Source of the DNA: Pandoraea fibrosis | Lineage (GTDB): Bacteria > Pseudomonadota > Gammaproteobacteria > Burkholderiales > Burkholderiaceae | Direction: 5' to 3' | NCBI RefSeq assembly: GCF_000807775.2 | Contig: NZ_CP047385.1 | Coordinates: 5,518,001-5,582,000, forward strand | DNA: 64,000 bases | Shown here: piece by piece, positions 17,713-27,093 of the stretch | Numbering within the stretch: position 1 is the first letter of the stretch | Layout: every line of letters begins with the position of its first letter | Program-made: the position numbers and the translations under genes | Notes under the pieces: generated by a model | What the model was told of the DNA's origin: nothing | The model's input: the letters and a program-made list of their open reading frames with translations, nothing else | Database searches by the model: none

Positions 17713-18588
17713 ATGGAACTTGCCCACCTTCGCGCTTTCGTCGCCATCGCCCACGAAGGCAACCTCACCCGCGCTGCGCAGCGACTGCACCTGACGCAAC
17801 CGGCGGTCAGTCTGCAGGTCAGGGCGCTTCAGGAAGCGTTGCGCCTGACGCTCTTCACGCGCACCGCCCAGGGATTGGCGCTCACGCGTGACGCTCAGGC
17901 GCTCTTGCCGCTGGCCGAACGCATGCTCACGGCGCTTGCCGACCTTCAGCAGGCCGCCGGCGCGCTACGCGACACCGTGCGAGGACGACTGCGCATAGGC
18001 ACGATACTCGATCCCGAGTTCACCCGGCTGGGGGCGTTTCTCAAGCGCCTCGTCGAGTCCTACCCGCAGATCGAGACGGCATTGCGCCACGGCATGTCCG
18101 GCTCCGTGCTGCAACAGTTGGGACGTGGCGAACTCGACGTCGGCTTCTATCTCGGCCGCCCCGATCCGGAACGCTTCCACGCCATAACTCTCACGCCGTT
18201 CTCGTATCAGGTGCTGGCGCCCGCCGGCTGGCGGGAGCGGGTGGCCAGACGCGGCTGGCGCGAACTCGCCGCGCTGCCCTGGATCTGGACACCGCCCGAG
18301 TCGGCCCACCATCGTCTACTCTCGGAATTGTTCGGCGCGCTGGGCGTGTCGCCCATCAAGGTCGCGGAAGTGGATCAGGAACCGTCGATGCTCGATCTGG
18401 TGAAGTCCGGTATCGGGCTGTCGCTCGTGCGCGACTCGATTGCCCTGCGCGAGGCCCGTGCCCACGGTCTGGTCATCGCCGACGGCGTGGCGGTGCCGAC
18501 CGAACTCACGTTCGTCACGCTGGCCGCGCGGCGCGACGAGCCCGCCATCGCGGCGGCCCTGCAATTGGTCGCGGCCGTATGGGCCTGA
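17713..18588 (+). CDS. LysR-family transcriptional regulator
   Basis: A 291-residue LysR-type regulator. The N-terminal helix-turn-helix MELAHLRAFVAIAHEGNLTRAAQRLHLTQPAVSLQVRALQ is canonical; the remainder is a periplasmic-binding-like effector domain (LRIGTILDPEFTRLGAF onward). The ATG at 17713 was preferred because the longer frame adds 47 residues unlike LysR proteins. It is divergent from the GMC oxidoreductase gene, with a candidate operator between them. Confidence 0.93.
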   Translation: MELAHLRAFVAIAHEGNLTRAAQRLHLTQPAVSLQVRALQEALRLTLFTRTAQGLALTRDAQALLPLAERMLTALADLQQAAGALRDTVRGRLRIGTILDPEFTRLGAFLKRLVESYPQIETALRHGMSGSVLQQLGRGELDVGFYLGRPDPERFHAITLTPFSYQVLAPAGWRERVARRGWRELAALPWIWTPPESAHHRLLSELFGALGVSPIKVAEVDQEPSMLDLVKSGIGLSLVRDSIALREARAHGLVIADGVAVPTELTFVTLAARRDEPAIAAALQLVAAVWA

Positions 18589-18786
18589 GCCACGTGTGCG
18601 CTTGCGACTCCCCCGGATCACCATTCCGGCGCATAATCCATGCCTGCTCAGGCCGTCAGTTCACGACATTCGAAATGGCCGCTCTCCTCGCAATACATGC
18701 CTACGTCATGGCGCGCCCCCGCTGCCCTGCCATGCCGGAACTCGTCTAACGCTCTAGAATTTAATACTCTCTTCGAGGAGTCGATC

Positions 18787-20175
18787 ATGTCTGTGAGAAT
18801 GGAACGCGATACTTTCGGCGAAATTGCCGTGCCCGCCGATCGTCTGTGGGGTGCCCAAACGCAGCGCTCGCTGCAGAACTTCAAGATCTCCACCGAGAAG
18901 ATGCCGCGCGAACTCGTGCGTGCGCTCGCTCGCGTGAAGCGCGCCGCAGCCGAGGTCAACAAGGACCTGGGCGTGCTCGACGCCAAGAAGGCCGACGCCA
19001 TCATCAAGGCCGCCGACGAAGTCATCGAAGGCAAGCATGACGACGAATTCCCGCTGGCCGTGTGGCAGACCGGCTCGGGCACGCAGTCGAACATGAACAT
19101 GAACGAAGTGCTCGCGAATCGCGCCAGCGAACTGCTCGGCGGTGTGCGTGGCGAAGAGCGCAGCGTGCATCCCAACGACGACGTGAACAAGGGCCAGTCG
19201 TCGAACGACGTGTTCCCGACAGCCATGAGCGTCGCCGCACTCGACGCCCTCGTCAACCACCTCAAGCCCAGCGTCGGCCAGTTGCGCGATACGCTTGCCG
19301 CCAAGGCTCACGCCTACGACGACATCGTCAAGATCGGCCGCACCCACCTTCAGGACGCCACGCCGCTCACGCTCGGTCAGGAGATCTCGGGCTGGGTCGC
19401 GCAGATCGACCACAGCCTGAAGCACGTGGCCGACGCCCTGCCCCACGTGGCGGAACTCGCGCTCGGCGGCACGGCCGTTGGCACAGGCCTGAATGCCCAT
19501 CCGGAGTTCGCAAAGAAGGTGGCCGACACGCTCGCGCGCGACACCGGCCTGCCGTTCGTTACCGCGCCCAACAAGTTTGAAGCCCTCGCGGCCAACGACG
19601 CCATCGTCAACGCACACGGCACGCTCAAGACGCTCGCCGCCAGCCTGATGAAGATTGCCAACGACGTTCGCTGGCTGGCCAGCGGCCCGCGTTGCGGCAT
19701 TGGCGAACTGACGATTCCGGAAAACGAACCGGGCAGCTCGATCATGCCGGGCAAGGTCAACCCGACTCAGTGCGAGGCGATGACGATGCTGTGCTGCCAG
19801 GTGCTGGGGAACGACGTGGCAATCAACGTCGGCGGCTCGATGGGCAACTTCGAGCTGAACGTGTTCAAGCCGATGCTCATCCACAACTTCCTGCAAAGCG
19901 TGCGCGTGCTCGCCGACGGGGCCGTGAGCTTCAACGACAACTGCGCCATCGGTATCGAACCGAACCGCGCCCGCATCGGCTCGCTGCTCGAAGAATCGCT
20001 CATGCTCGTGACGGCGCTCAACCCGCACATCGGCTACGACAAGGCCGCGCAGATCGCGAAAAAGGCGCACAAGGAAGGCACCACGCTCAAGGCAGCCGCC
20101 CTCGCGCTCGGCCACGTGACGAGCGAACAGTTCGACGCGTGGGTGCGCCCCGAGCAAATGGTCGGCAAACGCTGA
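18787..20175 (+). CDS. fumC: Class II fumarate hydratase
   Basis: A 462-residue cytoplasmic fumarase interconverting fumarate and malate without an iron-sulfur cluster. The start at 18787 has GAGGAG 7 bases upstream, giving [28 protein letters not shown]. The aspartase/fumarase signature [11 protein letters not shown] is present, as are [16 protein letters not shown] and the [10 protein letters not shown] active-site segment. The oxygen- and iron-independent class II enzyme is useful under iron limitation; no Fur-like site was seen at this gene. The downstream lysR-type gene begins 15 bases later. Confidence 0.97.
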   Translation: MSVRMERDTFGEIAVPADRLWGAQTQRSLQNFKISTEKMPRELVRALARVKRAAAEVNKDLGVLDAKKADAIIKAADEVIEGKHDDEFPLAVWQTGSGTQSNMNMNEVLANRASELLGGVRGEERSVHPNDDVNKGQSSNDVFPTAMSVAALDALVNHLKPSVGQLRDTLAAKAHAYDDIVKIGRTHLQDATPLTLGQEISGWVAQIDHSLKHVADALPHVAELALGGTAVGTGLNAHPEFAKKVADTLARDTGLPFVTAPNKFEALAANDAIVNAHGTLKTLAASLMKIANDVRWLASGPRCGIGELTIPENEPGSSIMPGKVNPTQCEAMTMLCCQVLGNDVAINVGGSMGNFELNVFKPMLIHNFLQSVRVLADGAVSFNDNCAIGIEPNRARIGSLLEESLMLVTALNPHIGYDKAAQIAKKAHKEGTTLKAAALALGHVTSEQFDAWVRPEQMVGKR

Positions 20176-20189
20176 TCGCCCGCTAACGC

Positions 20190-21092
20190 ATGCCTATTTC
20201 GCCGTTACCTCCGCTGCATTGCCTGATCGCTTTCGACGCCGCCGTGCGGCACGCGAGCTTCACCCGGGCCGCAGCGGAGCTGAACCTCACGCAAAGCGCC
20301 GTGAGCCGGCAGATCGCGCAGCTCGAAGAGTTCCTCGGGCGCGCGCTCTTCACGCGCGAACATCGCACGCTGCGGCTGACCGTGGCCGGGCAACGCTACG
20401 CCGAGCAGATCCAGCGGCTGCTCGGCGAGTGCGCCGAAGCCACCGCCGATCTGATGAAGCGGCGCGGCGATCTCGAACTCACCGTGGCCTGTTCGTCGGG
20501 CGTGGCCGTGTTGTGGATGACGCCGCAACTCATGCGCTTTCGCGCGGCCCATCCCGACGTGAAGATTCGCGTGATCGTGAAAGACGGCATCACATCGCTG
20601 TCCGCGTCGGAGTTCGATCTCGGCGTGTATTACGTGCGTAACGACCTGCCGCCGGACTTCGCCGGCCGGCGTCTCTTCGACGAGGATGTCTTCCCCGTCT
20701 GCTCCCCCGCGTATCTCAACGGACGCAAGCTCAAGCCCGCCGATCTCGTCAACGAGACGCTGCTGCTCATCGAAGACGGCCAGCGAAAGTGGATGTCGTG
20801 GCCCGACTGGTTCGAGTTGCAAGGCGTGAGCGCCCCGAAATTCCCGCGCATGGTGAGCGCCAATTACTATCCGCTGCTGGTGCAGATGGCCATCGAAGGG
20901 GGTGGCATGGTGATGGGATGGCGTCACATGATCGATCCCTGTCTCGACGCCGGCCTGCTCGTTCGCGCCTGCGACGCGACCGCGAGTCTGGGCGGCGGCT
21001 ACTATCTCGTGTGGCCTGCCGAGCGCCACGAGCATGCCGCAGCGCGAATTTTCCGCAATTGGATTTATTCGGAAACCCGTTTCCCATCATAG
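20190..21092 (+). CDS. LysR-family regulator, GcvA-like
   Basis: A 300-residue LysR protein of the GcvA-like branch: MPISPLPPLHCLIAFDAAVRHASFTRAAAELNLTQSAVSRQI with the GcvA-type RTLRLTVAGQRYAEQI following the wing. The effector domain begins about residue 90. It starts 15 bases after fumC on the same strand, so it may be cotranscribed. Its targets could be fumC or the MFS transporter downstream, whose control region holds a perfect palindrome; this is inference from position. Confidence 0.92.
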   Translation: MPISPLPPLHCLIAFDAAVRHASFTRAAAELNLTQSAVSRQIAQLEEFLGRALFTREHRTLRLTVAGQRYAEQIQRLLGECAEATADLMKRRGDLELTVACSSGVAVLWMTPQLMRFRAAHPDVKIRVIVKDGITSLSASEFDLGVYYVRNDLPPDFAGRRLFDEDVFPVCSPAYLNGRKLKPADLVNETLLLIEDGQRKWMSWPDWFELQGVSAPKFPRMVSANYYPLLVQMAIEGGGMVMGWRHMIDPCLDAGLLVRACDATASLGGGYYLVWPAERHEHAAARIFRNWIYSETRFPS

Positions 21093-21113
21093 GGGTTACG
21101 TGATATTTCGAAA

Positions 21114-21140
21114 GTTGCCATGCGCTGCACGCATGGCAAC
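21114..21140. repeat. Perfect 11-bp inverted repeat between lysR and MFS gene
   Basis: Arms GTTGCCATGCG (21114-21124) and CGCATGGCAAC (21130-21140) with loop CTGCA. No T tract follows, which argues against a simple intrinsic terminator. It lies 22 bases after the lysR stop and about 190 bases before the MFS start, so it could be a termination or stabilisation hairpin, or an operator. Confidence 0.6.
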
Positions 21141-21329
21141 ATGCGGAATTATCGTTTGGCCTGTCATTTTGTCTGCACTATTTTGTGTTCCATCCGCACA
21201 CGTGAATCGAGGCCGCCGGCGTGCTTTGCCCGGCTTCGGCGAACGTGATCCGACAAAAGCAGGCGTATTACCGGCATGACGTGAATGCAAAGCACGCGAC
21301 GGACGCCACCCATCCTCCGGGAGACCCAG

Positions 21330-22610
21330 ATGCAGGCGACCTACGCAGTGCCTCAAGACAAAATGGCTCGTCAACGCCGTCACGCGATCGTGGCGACGGT
21401 GATCGGCAACGGTCTTGAATGGTTCGACTTCACCGTTTATAGCTTCTTCGCAGCCATCATCGCGAAGCAGTTCTTCCCCACCGGCGACGACCTGTCGTCG
21501 TTCCTGCTCGCTGTTGCAACCTTCGGCGTGGGCTTCTTCATGCGCCCGGTCGGCGGCATCGTGCTCGGAATCTATTCCGACCGCGTGGGCCGCAAGGCAG
21601 CGCTCTCGCTCACCATTCTGCTCATGGCCGCCGGCACCGCGATGATCGGTCTGGCCCCGACCTACGATCAGATCGGTCTGGCCGCCCCCCTCATCATCGT
21701 GCTCGCGCGTTTGCTGCAAGGCTTTTCGGCCGGCGGCGAAATGGGCGGCGCCACGGCGTTCCTGACCGAATATGCACCCGCCAATCAGCGCGCGTACTAC
21801 TCCGCATGGATTCAATCGAGCATTGGCTTCGCGGTGTTGCTCGGCGCGGCCGTGGGCACGTTCGTCACGACCGAGCTGGACAAGGCATCGCTCGAATCGT
21901 GGGGCTGGCGTGTGCCGTTCATCGTCGGCATGCTGATCGGTCCGGTGGGGTTCTACATCCGTAACAAGATCGACGAAACGCCGACGTTCCAACATGCCGA
22001 GAAGTCGGATACGCCATTGCGCGACGTGTTCTCGCAGTATCCGCGTGAGACGCTCGCCAGCTTCTCCATGGTCGTGCTGTGGACGATCTGCACCTACGTG
22101 TTGCTGTTCTACATGCCGACGTATGCCCAGCGCGTGCTCAAGCTGCCGGCGTCCAACGGCTTCACGGCAGGCATGGTCGGCGGTGCGATGATTCTCGTGT
22201 TCGCACCGGTGGTGGGACGTCTCGCCGATCGCTACGGCCGCCGCCCGTTCCTGTCGGGTTCGGCGCTGCTGATCCTGCTGCTCGCATGGCCGATGTTCAC
22301 CTACCTGAACGTGGCTCCGGGTCTGCCATCGCTGCTCACGTTCCAGATCGTCTTCGGTCTGCTCATCGCCTGCTATACCGGCCCGATCCTCGCGGCGTTC
22401 GCCGAGTTGTTCCCGGCGAAAGTGCTCTCGACGGGTCTGTCGGTGGCGTACAACTTCGCCGTGACGATCTTCGGCGGCTTCGCTGCCCTCATCATCACGT
22501 GGCTGATTGCCCGCACGGGCAGCAACATGGCCCCGGCGATCTACGTGATCATCGCCGCGACCATCAGCCTGATCGGTACGCGCTTCGTGAAGCCGCTGCC
22601 CAAGGCCTGA
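21330..22610 (+). CDS. MFS transporter, metabolite:H+ symporter (MHS) type
   Basis: A 426-residue 12-helix transporter. The start ATG at 21330 follows GGGAG; the longer frame adds 15 residues. The MHS-family features are VIGNGLEWFDFTVYSFF in helix 1, the cytoplasmic GIYSDRVGRKAAL loop motif, and GFSAGGEMGGATAFLTEYAP. The family takes up citrate, shikimate, alpha-ketoglutarate or betaine-like solutes. The adjacent amidohydrolase gene suggests the transported compound may be its substrate, but a terminator separates the two genes. Confidence 0.93.
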   Translation: MQATYAVPQDKMARQRRHAIVATVIGNGLEWFDFTVYSFFAAIIAKQFFPTGDDLSSFLLAVATFGVGFFMRPVGGIVLGIYSDRVGRKAALSLTILLMAAGTAMIGLAPTYDQIGLAAPLIIVLARLLQGFSAGGEMGGATAFLTEYAPANQRAYYSAWIQSSIGFAVLLGAAVGTFVTTELDKASLESWGWRVPFIVGMLIGPVGFYIRNKIDETPTFQHAEKSDTPLRDVFSQYPRETLASFSMVVLWTICTYVLLFYMPTYAQRVLKLPASNGFTAGMVGGAMILVFAPVVGRLADRYGRRPFLSGSALLILLLAWPMFTYLNVAPGLPSLLTFQIVFGLLIACYTGPILAAFAELFPAKVLSTGLSVAYNFAVTIFGGFAALIITWLIARTGSNMAPAIYVIIAATISLIGTRFVKPLPKA

Positions 22611-22623
22611 GTTTTCTCTCATC

Positions 22624-22666
22624 AAGGCGCGCCCTCACCGGCGCGCCTTATGTCTTTTTGCAAGGA
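22624..22666 (+). terminator. Terminator after the MFS gene
   Basis: Perfect 10-bp stem AAGGCGCGCC / GGCGCGCCTT (22624-22633 and 22640-22649) with a six-base loop, followed by ATGTCTTTTT. It lies 13 bases past the MFS stop and immediately before the ribosome-binding site of the amidohydrolase gene, so it may attenuate rather than fully block transcription into that gene. Confidence 0.75.
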
Positions 22667-22674
22667 ACTCCCCC

Positions 22675-23904
22675 ATGTCCGTTACCCTGCTTCGCGGCGG
22701 CAATGTGCTCGATGCGGCCGCCGGCCGTCTGCTCGAGCGTCACGACGTCGCTATCGAGGACAATCGCATCGCCGCAGTCAGCGCCACACCGCTCGATATC
22801 GAGGGCGCCACGGTGATCGACGTCACCGGCAAGACCGTCATGCCCGGCATGATCGACTGCCACGTGCACGTGCTCGCCTCGCATCCCAACCTCGGCACCA
22901 ACGCCAGTCAGCCGAACGTGCTCACCGTGCTCAAGTCGCTGCCGATCATGCAAGGCATGCTGAACCGCGGCTTCACGACCGTGCGCGACGCTGGCGGCGC
23001 CGACTGGGCGCTGCAACAGGCCATCGAACAAGGCGTGATTCCCGGCCCGCGCATCTTCCCGTCGGGCAAGGCGCTCTCGCAAACGGGCGGTCATGGCGAC
23101 TTCCGTCCGCGCAGCGATACGCTCGAACCGTGCTCGTGTGCGTTTCGCGCCGGGGCGATCGGCCGCGTGGTCGATGGCGTCGACCCGATCCGCCTCGCCG
23201 TGCGTGAAGAGATTCAGAAGGGGGCGACGCAGATCAAGCTGATGGCGTCGGGTGGCGTGGCCTCGCCGGTCGATCCCATCGCCAATACGCAGTACTCGGA
23301 AGACGAAATCCGCGCTGCGGTGGCCGAAGCCGAAGCGGCGCAAACCTACGTGATGGCGCACGCCTACACGCCGCGCGCGATTGCGCGTGCCGTGCGTTGC
23401 GGTGTTCGCACCATCGAGCACGGCAATCTGTGCGACGCCGAAACGGCGAAGCTCATGGCCGAGAAAGGCGCATACGTGGTGCCCACGCTGGTCACCTACG
23501 ACGCACTGGCCAAGGACGGCGCATCGCTGGGTCTGCCGCCGGAATCGGTGGCGAAGGTGGAGAGCGTGCAGCGCGCAGGGCGCGAATCGCTGTCGATCTA
23601 CCGCGATGCGGGCGTGAAGATGGGCTTCGGCTCCGATCTGCTCGGCGACATGCACAAGTATCAGTCCGACGAACTGACGATTCGTGCCGACGTGCTGGGC
23701 ACGGCCGACACGCTGCGCTCGGCGACGGTCATCGGCGCGGAAATTCTGAACCGTGTGGGTGAGCTGGGTGTGATCGCCCCGGGCGCCCTGGCCGACGTGC
23801 TCGTCGTCGACGGGAACCCGCTCGAATCGATCGAAGTGCTCACCGGTCAGGGCGAAGGCATCTGCTGGGTCTTCAAGGACGGCAAGATTGCCAAGCAACC
23901 GTAA
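22675..23904 (+). CDS. Amidohydrolase-family protein (imidazolonepropionase/prolidase-like)
   Basis: A 409-residue metal-dependent hydrolase. The composite beta-sandwich plus TIM barrel is indicated by the N-terminal LLRGGNVLDAAAGRLLERHD, then VMPGMIDCHVHVL with the first metal His pair (His63, His65), QIKLMASGGVASP with the candidate carboxylated Lys near 188, His residues in YVMAHAYTP and RTIEHGN, and the final Asp in MGFGSDLLGDMHKYQ. This arrangement matches the Xaa-Pro dipeptidase/carboxypeptidase-like group of amidohydrolases. The C-terminus NRVGELGVIAPGALADVLVVDGNPLE is typical. AAGGAA precedes the start. The exact substrate is not recognisable. Confidence 0.92.
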   Translation: MSVTLLRGGNVLDAAAGRLLERHDVAIEDNRIAAVSATPLDIEGATVIDVTGKTVMPGMIDCHVHVLASHPNLGTNASQPNVLTVLKSLPIMQGMLNRGFTTVRDAGGADWALQQAIEQGVIPGPRIFPSGKALSQTGGHGDFRPRSDTLEPCSCAFRAGAIGRVVDGVDPIRLAVREEIQKGATQIKLMASGGVASPVDPIANTQYSEDEIRAAVAEAEAAQTYVMAHAYTPRAIARAVRCGVRTIEHGNLCDAETAKLMAEKGAYVVPTLVTYDALAKDGASLGLPPESVAKVESVQRAGRESLSIYRDAGVKMGFGSDLLGDMHKYQSDELTIRADVLGTADTLRSATVIGAEILNRVGELGVIAPGALADVLVVDGNPLESIEVLTGQGEGICWVFKDGKIAKQP

Positions 23905-23987
23905 TCTGCGGGAATCTGCGCGGCGGTAACGGGCACAGTCACGGACAAAGTCCCTTTACTTGCGCACCGCAGCCGGATGCGATCCGC

Positions 23988-24028
23988 AAACGCCGCGATG
24001 CCTCGCACATCGCGGCGTTTCTTTATTT
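23988..24028 (+). terminator. Rho-independent terminator after amidohydrolase gene
   Basis: Perfect 13-bp stem AAACGCCGCGATG / CATCGCGGCGTTT (23988-24000 and 24008-24020), a seven-base loop and a trailing CTTTATTT, about 85 bases past the stop. Confidence 0.88.
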
Positions 24029-24069
24029 GCCGGGGATTTCACCACCGTTCAGGGCGCAACGGCACCTCG

Positions 24070-24087
24070 TTTACGACAATCCGTAAA
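24070..24087. promoter_or_regulatory. Interrupted palindrome upstream of unknown two-gene operon
   Basis: Arms TTTACG (24070-24075) and CGTAAA (24082-24087) separated by six bases, about 70 bases before the next start codon. The AT-rich 18-bp site looks like a repressor or activator operator. The binding protein is unknown. Confidence 0.45.
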
Positions 24088-24157
24088 ACGAATGAAAAGC
24101 GCACGGGGGTGACGCTGCCTAGACTCCAGAGAATGTTGTCGACGGAGGGTCCCCCCA

Positions 24158-25321
24158 ATGAAGCTCGTTCCGCAAAACTACATGCCGCTTGGCTTTGACG
24201 CCGTTGCTCCGCAATGGCCATCGGACAAGTCCACCTCATCAGCCGACTGGCGGCATGTCGTCGTTCGGCAACCTCCACCGATCCCTGGAGAATCATCGCC
24301 CCCCACCGATACCTCGCCCACCATCGAGTCCCTCCGCGAGGGCATTCTCGATAGCTTCGCGACGATCAAGCGCGATTGGAACGTCGCCGCCAAGGCGATT
24401 GCCCCCGACGCGGTACGCGGGAAACTCTCGGACGAATACGGCGTCATTTTTCGACTGTCCGAAACGGTCGCCACACATCAGGCCTCCGATATTCTCGGCA
24501 TCGACGGACTGATCGAACTGTTCGACAGCGCCGTCGAAAGGCTGTGCAACGCGCGCGATATTTCCTTCTCGAAGTTCACGATCAAGAGTGTCGACTCGCA
24601 ACGCTCGATCTCCGACCCGGAGCAATTGATGCCGAAAGCGCGGGCGGCACTCGATGCGCTGGGCAACCTGAAAGCAGCGCTCGACACCATGGTCTGCGCG
24701 TCTTCGGCACGGCAGTTGCTGGAAGACAAGCGACAGGCGCTGGACGGCGCAAAAATGACGCCGCAGGCGCTCAAACAGGCCAAGGCGGAGTTGCATGCGG
24801 CCTTCGAAGTCACGGGCAACCTGCTCAGCAAGACCGAGCCGCTGGTTCATCACTATCTGACGCAGGCGCAGCTCGCCATTCCGGCAGAGAAGCGACGATG
24901 GAAAACGAAAATCGCGATCCTCGTCACGTTCCTCGTCATCACGGTATCGCTGGGGGTCGCATCGATCGTGGCGCCGCCACTGCTTCCTGCCCTCACGGGC
25001 CTCGCCCTAGGGCTGAAGATCGCCACGACGGGGATGAGCATCGTGACGGCAACCAACGGCATCTTCAACGTCTTCGCCTACGCACGCAATCGCGGCTGGA
25101 GTCAGTTATCGACAGAAATCACGGCGGTGAAAAATTTGAATGACGCCGTCAATCGCGGCATCGAAGCCAGGCACGGGATTCACCAATCCGGCGCGACGAC
25201 GCAGATGCAAGAGCGCCTCGACGGGATCAATCACGACGTCACTCACGCCACGCGCAATCAAGACACGCTCAATCGGAAACTCAGGAATTTCGACCACGTT
25301 CCCATGAAAACCCGACTTTGA
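24158..25321 (+). CDS. Unrecognised protein with a hydrophobic hairpin, possible membrane-acting or secreted protein
   Basis: A 387-residue protein that I do not recognise. Residues 1-55 are Pro/Ser-rich and probably disordered (VRQPPPIPGESSPPTDTSPT), with no signal peptide. Residues 56-240 look helical and charged. Two long hydrophobic segments follow at about 251-272 and 275-306, then an amphipathic tail ending MKTRL. The layout of helical body plus internal membrane hairpin resembles pore-forming and translocator-like proteins of type III systems, but no homology or secretion genes are seen, so this is only an analogy. GGAGGG lies before the ATG with a rather long spacer. It is followed by a 103-residue partner in the same operon, and both precede a strong terminator. 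Confidence 0.75.
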   Translation: MKLVPQNYMPLGFDAVAPQWPSDKSTSSADWRHVVVRQPPPIPGESSPPTDTSPTIESLREGILDSFATIKRDWNVAAKAIAPDAVRGKLSDEYGVIFRLSETVATHQASDILGIDGLIELFDSAVERLCNARDISFSKFTIKSVDSQRSISDPEQLMPKARAALDALGNLKAALDTMVCASSARQLLEDKRQALDGAKMTPQALKQAKAELHAAFEVTGNLLSKTEPLVHHYLTQAQLAIPAEKRRWKTKIAILVTFLVITVSLGVASIVAPPLLPALTGLALGLKIATTGMSIVTATNGIFNVFAYARNRGWSQLSTEITAVKNLNDAVNRGIEARHGIHQSGATTQMQERLDGINHDVTHATRNQDTLNRKLRNFDHVPMKTRL

Positions 25322-25375
25322 CTGCGGGCCGAGGGTTCGAACGCGGAACATTCACCAAGAGGAGATAAACCCAGC

Positions 25376-25687
25376 ATGCTGCCTACCAACAATCCACCTT
25401 TCGCGCCAGTGTCGAATCCGGGGCAAAGCTATTTCGCGATGGCCGCCCAGGGACGGATGAGCGACGCCATCACCGAGGTCGAAACCGGACTGGCCGAACT
25501 TCTGAGAATGCAAAATGCCGCGCTCGCGCGCATCGATCATCTCATCGCCCGATCGGAAACACGCACAGTGACGCGCGCGGCCTCGGCCGACAACGCTCAA
25601 TCGCTGGCGAGTATTGAATCGATGAGAAGCGACATCACACGATGCCGGTCGTGCGGCAATATCGAAACGATCACCACGCAACTCTGA
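25376..25687 (+). CDS. Small unrecognised protein with CxxC tail, partner of the hairpin protein
   Basis: A 103-residue hypothetical protein with a strong ribosome-binding site (AGAGGAGAT). Residues about 25-60 form a predicted amphipathic helix or coiled coil (SDAITEVETGLAELLRMQNAALARIDHLI); the C-terminus has a TRCRSCGNIE motif whose Cys90-x2-Cys93 could bind metal or form a disulfide. There is no signal peptide and no membrane segment. It lies 54 bases after the upstream gene and before a terminator. A chaperone-like or effector-partner role is possible from the gene pairing alone. Confidence 0.7.
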   Translation: MLPTNNPPFAPVSNPGQSYFAMAAQGRMSDAITEVETGLAELLRMQNAALARIDHLIARSETRTVTRAASADNAQSLASIESMRSDITRCRSCGNIETITTQL

Positions 25688-25707
25688 GACACCCACCACG
25701 CGACAAC

Positions 25708-25740
25708 AAAAAAGCAGCCCTGATGGGCTGCTTTTTCTTT
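25708..25740. terminator. Bidirectional terminator between unknown operon and trpS
   Basis: Stem GCAGCCC / GGGCTGC (25714-25720 and 25725-25731), loop TGAT, with an A run before and TTTTTCTTT after. It therefore works for the plus-strand operon and for trpS converging from the minus strand. Confidence 0.9.
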
Positions 25741-25795
25741 ACCGCCGACGTCCGATACGTCCGATACGTCGATCCGTCCGCCTTTCGGCGCGACC

Positions 25796-26824
25796 TTACT
25801 TCTTCCAGCCCGGCGTGACGAAGACCGAGCGCACATCGTCGAGCGTTTGCGAGACCGTCTCGCGCGCGCGTTCGGTGCCCGCACGCAGCATGTCCCAGAC
25901 GAAGTCCGGCTGCTTGGCATACGCTTCGCGACGCTCGCGCATCGGGCGCAGCATCTCCTGCAAACGCTCTTCCAGACGCGCCTTCACCTTCGAGTCGGCC
26001 AGACCGCCGCGCACATAGTGATCCTTGAGCGCCTGCAAGCCTTCCTTGTCTTCGTCGAAAGCATCGAGATAGGCGAACGCGACATTGCCTTCAAGGTGCC
26101 CCGGGTCCTCCACTTTCAGATGCAGCGGGTCGGTGTAGCACTTCTTCACCGCCGCTCGGATCTCGTCAGGCGTCGACGAAATGTTGATCACGTTGCCCAG
26201 CGACTTGCTCATCTTGGCCTTGCCGTCGATGCCCGGCAGACGTCCGATCGGCGGCACGAGCGCCTTCGTTTCGACGAGAATCTCGCGATCGGCCAGCCGA
26301 TTCAGGCGACGCACGATTTCGTTGGTCTGCTCGATCATCGGCAACTGATCTTCGCCGACCGGCACGAGCGTGGCGCGAAACGCCGTGATGTCTGCCGCCT
26401 GGCTCACCGGATACGTGAGGAAGCCGGCCGGAATGTCGCGCTCGAAATTACGCAGACCGATCTCCTGCTTGACCGTCGGATTGCGCTCCAGACGCGCCAC
26501 CGTCACCAGATTCAGATAGTAGAACGTGAGTTCGGTCAGCTCGGGCAGCCACGTCTGCACGCAGATGGTCGTCACCGTCGGATCGATGCCGACGGCCAGA
26601 TAGTCGAGCGCCACTTCCGAAACGTTGCGATGCACCTTGCCGCGATCGTCCGTGTTATCGGTCAATGCCTGGGCATCGGCGACCAGAATGAACTGCTTGT
26701 ACTCGTGCTGATACGCCACGCGGTTTTTCAGACTGCCGACGTAGTGACCCAGATGCAGCGGACCCGTCGGGCGGTCACCCGTGAGGATCACCTTGCGATC
26801 CGCAGGTGCCTTCGAAACACTCAT
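25796..26824 (-). CDS. trpS: Tryptophanyl-tRNA synthetase
   Basis: A 342-residue class I aminoacyl-tRNA synthetase that charges tRNA-Trp. The start at 26824 ([30 protein letters not shown]) has GAGAGGA upstream. The HIGH-type motif is [11 protein letters not shown] near residue 25 and the KMSKS motif is intact in [11 protein letters not shown]. The extended frame to 26920 is arginine-rich and rejected. It is convergent with the unknown two-gene operon and shares its bidirectional terminator. The gene following in the same direction upstream is the indolepyruvate oxidoreductase, separated by its own terminator. Confidence 0.96.
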   Translation of the reverse strand: MSVSKAPADRKVILTGDRPTGPLHLGHYVGSLKNRVAYQHEYKQFILVADAQALTDNTDDRGKVHRNVSEVALDYLAVGIDPTVTTICVQTWLPELTELTFYYLNLVTVARLERNPTVKQEIGLRNFERDIPAGFLTYPVSQAADITAFRATLVPVGEDQLPMIEQTNEIVRRLNRLADREILVETKALVPPIGRLPGIDGKAKMSKSLGNVINISSTPDEIRAAVKKCYTDPLHLKVEDPGHLEGNVAFAYLDAFDEDKEGLQALKDHYVRGGLADSKVKARLEERLQEMLRPMRERREAYAKQPDFVWDMLRAGTERARETVSQTLDDVRSVFVTPGWKK

Positions 26825-27033
26825 TTTCCTCTCCGTAATCAAGCGCTTATGGCAATCCCCGACGCCGTCCGGGCGGTGGACGGCTTCCCGTCGTCGCGCC
26901 ATCGTCGGCCTCCGGTTCACCCAGTTGCGTCAACCGTAACCCCCGAATGGTAGCGCGTCGGCCCGATGACGGTATGAAAAACGCGAGCGTCGCGTACCGG
27001 CAAGTCCTGCCGGGCGAGAGACTGGCGCCCATG

Positions 27034-27056
27034 AAAAACGGGGGCCGTAGCCCCCG
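27034..27056 (-). terminator. Terminator of the indolepyruvate oxidoreductase gene
   Basis: On the minus strand, 7-bp arms CGGGGGC / GCCCCCG (27039-27045 and 27050-27056), a four-base loop and TTTTT (A run 27034-27038). It lies about 40 bases past the stop at 27094. Confidence 0.85.
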
Positions 27057-27093
27057 CTTTCGCATGCTTCAACGATTCTACGCAGCCCGACTC

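Noticed and set aside
24158..25687. Calling the two-gene operon a type III translocon (SipB/SipC-like)
   Set aside because: Only the membrane-hairpin layout is similar; no needle, chaperone or ATPase genes are present, so it stays unassigned.
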